DNA of 64,000 nt, taken from the NCBI GenBank assembly GCA_022578965.1, contig MU400618.1:62001-126000 (forward strand). Reading direction: 5' to 3'. The DNA comes from Xylaria sp. FL1777. Taxonomy: Eukaryota; Ascomycota; Sordariomycetes; Xylariales; Xylariaceae. Both the position numbers and the translations under genes were made by a program. The notes below the pieces were generated by a model, which worked only from the letters and a program-made list of their open reading frames with translations, was not told where the DNA came from and ran no database searches. Of this stretch, positions 58,088-64,000 are shown piece after piece (the first letter of the stretch is position 1; every line of letters begins with the position of its first letter).

Positions 58088-59529
58088 GCCGAGTTGAGGA
58101 GCAGGTGAGGCTTGATCACTACCATGACAGCATACGTCTCACATGCGACAGTAGCGGCCAAGTCAAGAGCTGTGCGAGTCGAGCTGTTCATAATTCAGAA
58201 AACGATAACAATAGATTGTTCTACATGCGAGTTGGGCTGCCAACTCTCACTCACATGTAAAACGGTCCTGCCCACCTGGTACATTTAGGTAGGGCTACCG
58301 GGGCAGTTATACAAGGTATTTAGTGCCACCCAAAGGTAAAGGGGGCATTTAGGTGTGCCTGGGAATATTGGGTTGCACTAGAGAGATGCAGACAGGAGAG
58401 AGTTGTCGAGTTTGAGGTTCCATTCGGTCGGTGGGGTTCCATCTATCAAGTTTGACATCACTAGAACGCGATAAGAAACGCACCACTGCTTCCGGGTAAG
58501 TCCGCTGGTCCCAGGAGGCAGGCATTGGCACCTTATAACGAAAATGCCAAAATACCTACACGGCCACAAACGAAGGTACCTACCTCAACCAGAGTTCGAC
58601 AGGATAAGAATGGCTTCCTTTCCGCCCAAAAGCCCATTCGATTCCATAGTACGGAAAGGAACAAAGAGAAAGATCCAAATACTACTTGGTACAGGCAGGC
58701 AAGATCGAGAACAACGAGGGACTCGGCTCATCATTCAAAATCTGAGAAATCGAAACAGTGCCGAAAGCTTCATATAAAATGACTTTGGTACCAGACTTCA
58801 TACTTTTATACAAAGGTTATTGACATGTTGTCAAGTCATGCTGCGATGGCTTATGCGGATCTTCTTAATATAACTATCATACGCATATGCAGTGTCTCTC
58901 ATCCCTCATACACAGCTCCGACACCGCGCTGACGGCAAATATCTCTCGGATATCTATACCGCTATTGGAAAGATAGTAGTGTCACATGTAAACTCCAAGC
59001 GGATTCGCATAGATATGAATGTTGGTAGCCGCGTAACCTCCATTACGCGCCTACATACACTGCAATTGGTAGGCATTACATTACTTTGGCAAATATTCTG
59101 CTACCGCATATCCAACACTGTCCTGTATATCGAGGATACTATGATAACAGCAATCGACATGCATTGGAAGCGTCGTAATAAAACTGGGCTGCTCCTACTA
59201 ACGGTATTGTCAGTTCATCAGCTAGATGGAAAGGATGTGCAGCTAAGTTTCGTGTTTCTCAGTCGAAAGTTATTTGCTGAGAGAGCTGAAGTTAGAAACA
59301 CCCACCTTTGACAACTAAATTAGACTCTAACTTTCAGCTATCATAGCCGCAAATCAGCCTCTGTCATACCCCAGTACAGCCAGATACATGTATCCGGATG
59401 ACCATGACATAGCAGATCTGCAAAACACCTTGATATCGCTGTTCTAGCCGTAAAGCTTTATCTCGTGAAAGCGAAGCCGGCGCAATTAGTTCCACCGAGT
59501 TGCTCGAATCGTAATCCGGAGAGAAAAAG
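58088..59529. other. intergenic between PPE1 and SLD5
   Basis: A 1.44 kb spacer between two minus-strand genes. A 140-codon plus-strand frame at 58892-59311 opens with GTG, lacks similarity and sits in AT-rich DNA, so I do not call it. No other signal was seen. Confidence 0.5.
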
Positions 59530-60349
59530 TCATATGACTTCGGCGTGGCCAGAATCTACAATTGGCTTCGCATCGGACCACCTGAGAATGACAATGTCGC
59601 CATTTTTGCCCTGCAAGACACCGTCCATCTCGGTCCCATGATCTTCGATCGGAGTGTCTTTGAGGAGGCGGATGAAGACAGCGGTGTCGAGGTCCGGCGT
59701 TTCAATCATGCTGATGTTTCCAGCGGTGTCGTTCAGGTTTTGCAGAGTGGTGGGGAAGGCGGACAGAAAGGAAGACAGATAGTGATTGTGTAACAACGCC
59801 TGGTGCCGCGTGGCGTAGGCCTGCTCTGTCTCGGATAGCCGTGCTCTCAGATCTGGACTGGACAGGTAGTGCAGAGTATGCTTGTCAATCTAGCGGTGGG
59901 ATGGGTTAGCTATTTCGCGTGTCTAGCGGTGGCGGTGGTAGCGATAGGAGAATTCTCGAATACCTTGGCGATCCTCGCACGCAGGTAGCTTCGCACGAGA
60001 TACTTGAATCGTTCGAGCTCGGTCTGTATGACTATGAGGGCGAAATTTGTCTTTGGGTCCATGTCGCCCGTCATCTCCTCGACCCTCTCGATCTGCTGCT
60101 TGATGCGATCATTCATACGCTCGAAAAGACCGTCGGCGGGCCAGCTGTACGCAAGGAGGAGGGATCCCATTAGCATCGGCGAGCCCGGCGGTGCTGTTTG
60201 CGGGTACAGAATAAACGAACATACTGAAGCAGCTCGGGAGAAGAGCGTTCGGCGACCCAGGCGCGCGTCAGGGCCTGGAGATCGCGAGTTTCGGCTGGGA
60301 TGGACTGAGAGGCGGGATCAACCTCGCGCAAGATATCGTCAATGTCCAT
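59530..60349 (-). CDS. SLD5: GINS complex subunit SLD5
   Basis: Three exons: 60349-60225, 60144-59964 and 59889-59530, coding for 221 aa, the usual size. SLD5 is one of four GINS subunits of the CMG replicative helicase. The N-terminus [11 protein letters not shown] leads to [16 protein letters not shown] and, across intron 1, [20 protein letters not shown]. The helical A-domain then follows ([60 protein letters not shown]), with the SSFLSAFP segment. The C-terminal B-domain is the short beta-rich module expected ([35 protein letters not shown]). Introns are 80 and 74 nt, and all phases close exactly. Confidence 0.95.
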
Positions 60350-60608
60350 GGTGAAGCTCCCCCGGAACCCCCCCGGGGAATTATCGTTTGGAACTCTTCT
60401 CCTGAGGGGAGGTGTATGCTCTGGGTTAGTCGATTAGGTGAGCGTCTGCCTGCTGGTACCGTACCGTGCCGTCCTCACAAATAAATCATTTGCACCGCCA
60501 GAACTTTTGCAGAACGAGAACAACAACACGCTTATGATGGAAGCTACCTTTGTCCCCACTTTGGCGGGGTATGTGGGGTTTTCGTGCTAGACATGTCTGA
60601 CCTGTTGT

Positions 60609-60659
60609 ACCTAGGTACCTAGGTACCGTAGGTACTATCTACCTAGGTAGGTAGGTACT
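60609..60659. repeat. tandem TAGGTACC-type low-complexity block
   Basis: About 50 bp built almost entirely from overlapping TACCTAGGTA and GGTACC words, including short palindromes; the clearest example of a word family found in many spacers of this window. Confidence 0.85.
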
Positions 60660-61622
60660 GCATGAATGCGTGCCGAGCACGCCAAGGTGAGGGACTGTCA
60701 AGCTGGAGCTGGAGCTGGGGATTTAGCGCCAACAGTCAACGACTCCGGAATATTTCCGCCGTTACGTCAACGGTTGGAGGTTTGGGGTACCAACATTGAA
60801 AGAACGAGGGATTATATCTCCGGCTGTGTCAAGCCAATCATTAGATATTCCGTGTTGATAAGGAAGTAAAATATTATTCATTCTGAACATTTGCGTTGAG
60901 TAAGATCGATGGTCTATCGAGGACGATTTCAGCTTGATGCTTGTGGCTCTCTCGGGTACCGATAAGTTACATGTAAGTGAAGGGTTCAACTACCGGTACT
61001 TTGATTAAAACGATCATATAAGTACTATGCGTACTATGTGCCTACCTGCCTGGTAGGTATACTACCCGATTCGGTATCGGGGTTAACGGTAGGTAGTATA
61101 ATCCCCCGCCATTCTGAGGATATAGGACGGACAATTCCGCATCTCCAGATTACCGTCCAGGGTACTTTACTCAGGGACCTCGGTTTCCCACCAGAACTAC
61201 ACTGGATATGGCTTCTCCAGACCACGGCCGAGGAACCTGCTCTCCTTCTACGACACATGATTGGCAAGAGTGGACGCAATACCCTTGTAACAGACGGTCA
61301 GACAGATGCACGGTCTAATGCGGACTAACTATTATCTACTCACCTTTTTCAGGGGTCGTTCCTGTATAATGCGTTCGCCGGTTATCCTCCCATGGCTGAT
61401 GACAGGCTTCTCGTATGATGAATCGCTTTCTGTTATGAACGGAACGGCCGAATCTCATGGCTCGCCCCTCATGGTCTTCCAATAATGCTACGTGACAAGA
61501 TGTAACTCCATCCCGTGCCACCTATTAGCGGCCTCGTGCCGCGAACTAAGTCTTCGTACGTATATGCGGAAGATATCTTCGAAGTAGGTAACATATATAT
61601 GTTTCTGGACTGTGCTTTGTCC

Positions 61623-61630
61623 TATATAAA
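61623..61630 (+). promoter_or_regulatory. TATA box of the alpha-hydroxy-acid oxidase gene
   Basis: TATATAAA lies about 115 bp upstream of the ATG at 61743, in a pyrimidine-containing leader. This spacing suits a TATA-driven, regulated promoter. Confidence 0.55.
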
Positions 61631-61742
61631 GCCTGGTTTGGTCTTCCCATAAACATAGATCTCCAGCATCTAGACATATTCCCAGACAGAAACAACATCA
61701 AAGGCCATAATCGTAATCTCAGGCGTTCTATATTTTACCACA

Positions 61743-63201
61743 ATGGATGACAAAATGGCCACAAGAAAACCCCCCTTCTCCGAATACCTAACCGAAATCT
61801 ACGCAAAGGGCTTGCTGCAGGGCAGTGTCCCGCTGCTAACCACAGACCCGAACAAGCTACGGGAGCAAGCGAAGAAGGTGATGCGCGAGGAGGCGTACAA
61901 CTACATCGCGGGCGGCGCCGGCGAGGGCGCCACGATGGACGCCAACCGCCTCGCCTTCCGGCAGTGGAAGATCGTGCCGCGGATGATGCGGCCGAACACG
62001 CCCAGGGACCTCCGAGTCTCCTTGTTCGGGGAGCAGTACGGTGAGTGAAAAACCGATGCGGATGGGATACTCCAAACTGACGCGAGCGAAGATTCGCCTG
62101 TGCTGATGGCTCCCGTCGGGGCCCAGGAGGTGTACCACAAAGAGAAAGAAATCGGCACAGCCGCAGCGTGCGCCGAGCTCAACGTGCCATTCGGTAGGTA
62201 GTCATTTTTTTTTCTTTGTCATTTTCAGCGGTCCCTGAGTATAGGGAGGGGAGGGGAGGGGAGGCATCGTTTCAGATTATACTCATGACCTGAAAATTTC
62301 CTACTGTTCCGCGTGGATCACGCACAACAAAAATAACAACGACTGACTGACTCCGACCACCATAGTCATGAGCACGTTGTCCACGAGCACCATGCAAGAA
62401 GTGGTGGCCGCGAGCGGCGACAATCCGCGCTGGTTCCAGCTATACTGGCCGAACGACGACGAGATCACAGCCTCGATCCTGCAGACGGTCAAGGCCGCGG
62501 GGTTCAAGGTGCTGGTGGTGACGCTGGACACGGCGCGCATGGCGTGGCGCCCCGCGGATCTCGACGCGGCCTTCGTGCCCTTCATCAAGGGCCAGGGCGA
62601 CGACGTGGGCTTCTCGGACCCGGTATTCCGGCGGAAGTTCGCCGAGCGGAACGGCGGCGCGACGCCCGAGGACGCCCCCGTGCTCGCGGCCCAGCACTGG
62701 CTGGGCGAGGCCTTCTGCGGCGACAGCTACCCGTGGGAGCGGCTGGAGGTGCTCAAGAGGCACTGGGACGGGCCCATCGTGCTCAAGGGGATCCAGCACC
62801 CGGAAGACGCGGTGCTCGCTGTGCAGCACGGCATGGCCGGGATCGTCGTGAGCAACCACGGCGGCAGACAGGTCGACGGCGCCGTGGGGTCTCTGGACAT
62901 GCTGCCCGAGATCGTCGAAGCGGTGGGCGATAAGACGACCGTCCTCTTCGATTCGGGGATTCGGACCGGTGCCGACATCGTCAAGGCCCTGGCTCTCGGG
63001 GCTAAGGCCGTGCTAGTCGGTCGCCCGGTGATGTACGGACTGGGTATTGCTGGACGGGCTGGCGCCAAACATGTCCTCGCGTCTCTACTCGCCGATTTCG
63101 ACGGGACTATGGGTTTAGCGGGGATTAAGAGCGTCACGGATCTTAGCCCAGCAACCTTGAAGAGGGTATCGCATGGTGGAGACGTAATATCGAGTATCTG
63201 A
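61743..63201 (+). CDS. FMN-dependent alpha-hydroxy-acid dehydrogenase/oxidase (lactate 2-monooxygenase-like)
   Basis: Three exons, 61743-62040, 62092-62193 and 62366-63201, giving 411 aa. The family oxidises 2-hydroxy acids such as lactate to 2-oxo acids using FMN. Motifs: a helical N-terminus, YNYIAGGAGEGATMDANRLA, WKIVPRMMR, SPVLMAPVGAQEVYHKEKEI across intron 1, VMSTLSTSTMQEV, WFQLYWPND, VVTLDT, PIVLKGIQHPEDA, the SNHGGRQVDG block with the catalytic His at about residue 298, then LFDSGIRTGADIVKALALGA and VGRPVMYGLG for FMN phosphate binding. No cytochrome b5 domain or clear targeting signal is seen, and the C-terminus (GGDVISSI) is not a PTS1. Exact substrate is inferred only at family level. 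Intron 2 holds a G-rich tract and GACT repeats. Confidence 0.92.
62244..62264 (+). repeat. (GGGGA)n G-tract, possible G-quadruplex, in intron 2 of the oxidase gene
   Basis: Four runs of three to four G separated by single A bases on the transcribed (coding-sense) strand within the intron at 62194-62365. It meets the usual pattern for an intramolecular G-quadruplex with very short loops. Confidence 0.8.
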
Positions 63202-63631
63202 TGCTTGCGTCTTAATTCCGGGATGAATGAGTTGTGGTGATGCGATATGATTAGGGGAATCCATACGTCAAGGCATCATAGTATACTACTATGGCATGAC
63301 GGTGGCTCGGGCATGAGTGCCTGGTTCGCCGCGTCGATTCAGATAATTCGGATGTCTTCACACATCTCATGCTTAGATGGCAGTATTGTAAGACGACGCC
63401 GTTATTACGGCATTTGCAATGATAGTACATGCTGCGATACCCTTTCAGCTTTAAAGAAACGCACAATGTTTTTTTTTTAGGATATCCTGTAAAGCGAACT
63501 AAAATTGCAACTAAAATCATACCAAGTAATCAGTAACGCTAAACCCCAACACGTGTATTGTCTTAACGCAGATATTTTTTTCTTCCAAGACGCAGCTAGA
63601 CAAGACTTGTAGCGCCCGTAATGTACTTATA
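63202..63631. other. convergent intergenic region
   Basis: A 430 bp AT-rich spacer between the oxidase gene 3' end and the stop of the partial minus-strand gene. T-runs occur near 63470 and 63575. No gene is seen. Confidence 0.5.
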
Positions 63632-64000
63632 TTATCCAATGAACTCCGTGCTCACTAAAGTTTCCCATGGTTTTTTAGTTTCCCAAACTCGTTGCATCAG
63701 CCGACGAGCATTATGGACCTATGAGTCTCCTGTTAGAAACGAGAAAGAGATGGAATGAAGATATAATTCTTGCAAACAAACGTAACACAGAGGATTAAAC
63801 TTACCTGCGTCATCCCGTGCTTTTCCGCAGACATGAAACGATCCAAAATCAACACCTTGTGGTCTTCACTCCGCGTATCGCACCCAGCCGTGAACATCGG
63901 AAAGAGCAGACACGATTCAGCCGTGCCACCAGGTCGAATGCAGTTGAGAGAAGCGATGATGTTTCTCACAGCCTTCTGAACGTCATTGTCTTCAGACGGT
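63632..64000 (-). CDS. C-terminal part of a fungal-specific transcription-factor-like protein (partial)
   Basis: The gene enters from the right edge. The last two exons are visible: 64000-63805 (open at the edge) and 63718-63632, joined over an 86-nt intron (GTAAGT...TCATAG). The reading is RNIIASLNCIRPGGTAESCL, then LFPMFTAGCDTRSEDHKVLI and DRFMSAEKHGMTQ, joined to VHNARRLMQRVWETKKPWET and a short end LVSTEFIG. The pattern (…LFP.F.AGC… followed by GM.QV..A..LM..VW) is typical of the C-terminal end of Zn(II)2Cys6 regulators with a fungal-specific transcription-factor domain. The DNA-binding domain lies outside the window, so the class is inferred. Confidence 0.7.

Larger units (their letters stand above)
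60350..61742. promoter_or_regulatory. divergent intergenic region, SLD5 / alpha-hydroxy-acid oxidase
   Basis: A 1.39 kb spacer between divergent starts. It contains a dense block of CTAGGTACC-type repeats at 60609-60659 and more TACCTACC words at 61035-61100. A TATA element precedes the oxidase gene (listed separately). Confidence 0.45.

Noticed and set aside
58892..59311. 140-codon plus-strand open frame between PPE1 and SLD5
   Set aside because: It begins with GTG rather than ATG, lies in AT-rich spacer, and shows no motif or similarity.
1..64000. biosynthetic gene cluster, CRISPR array, prophage or defence island
   Set aside because: Genes are dispersed eukaryotic housekeeping families with spliceosomal introns. 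No polyketide synthase, NRPS, terpene cyclase, viral or CRISPR features were seen.

Overview
The window is a gene-dense piece of nuclear chromosome from a filamentous ascomycete (Pezizomycotina, most likely a Sordariomycete). Most genes are broken by short (40-225 nt) GT-AG introns, several with an RCTRAC-type branch site. The predicted proteins are recognisable fungal housekeeping families. Spacers are AT-rich and dotted with TAGGTA/GGTACC-type words. I saw no operons, CRISPR arrays, rRNA or tRNA genes, intact transposons or a secondary-metabolite cluster.

Layout, left to right. 0.85-4.4 kb: a GT17 glycosyltransferase (-) divergent from a threonine aldolase (+). 5.1-7.4 kb: a Nif1-like Sel1-repeat protein (-). 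9.3-13.1 kb: an unrecognised ~660 aa protein and ERV46 (both -). 14.5-18.2 kb: a GNAT acetyltransferase (+) converging on a secreted GH37 trehalase (-). 20.1-28.96 kb: proteasome beta-2 PUP1 (-), nucleoporin NUP159 (+) and cytoplasmic dynein intermediate chain (-). 29-32.9 kb: a long spacer with a degenerate tandem duplication and perhaps a tiny membrane-protein gene. 32.9-37.5 kb: ATP synthase subunit e and the oligosaccharyltransferase catalytic subunit STT3 (both +). 38.5-51.6 kb: a zinc-ribbon-like protein, a two-FHA RAD53-family checkpoint kinase and a large unrecognised proline-rich protein (all -). 51.6-54.9 kb: gene-poor spacer. 54.9-64 kb: tRNA-dihydrouridine synthase DUS2 (+), PP2A methylesterase PPE1 (-), GINS subunit SLD5 (-), an FMN-dependent alpha-hydroxy-acid oxidase (+) and the 3' end of a fungal transcription-factor-like gene (-) running off the window.

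The genes do not form one pathway. Loose themes are N-glycosylation and secretion (GT17, STT3, ERV46), cell-cycle and genome maintenance (Nif1, RAD53, SLD5, PPE1) and nuclear-pore/dynein biology (NUP159 next to dynein IC). Exon structures were joined by hand from splice consensus, reading phase and family knowledge; every multi-exon model with listed exons sums to a whole number of codons. I found no clear new multi-gene system. The signals most worth a second look are a (GACT)n microsatellite that repeats the branch-point consensus just before two 3' splice sites, a duplicated C(UUCG)G hairpin in the 30.6-30.8 kb spacer, and several large fungal proteins without recognisable function.
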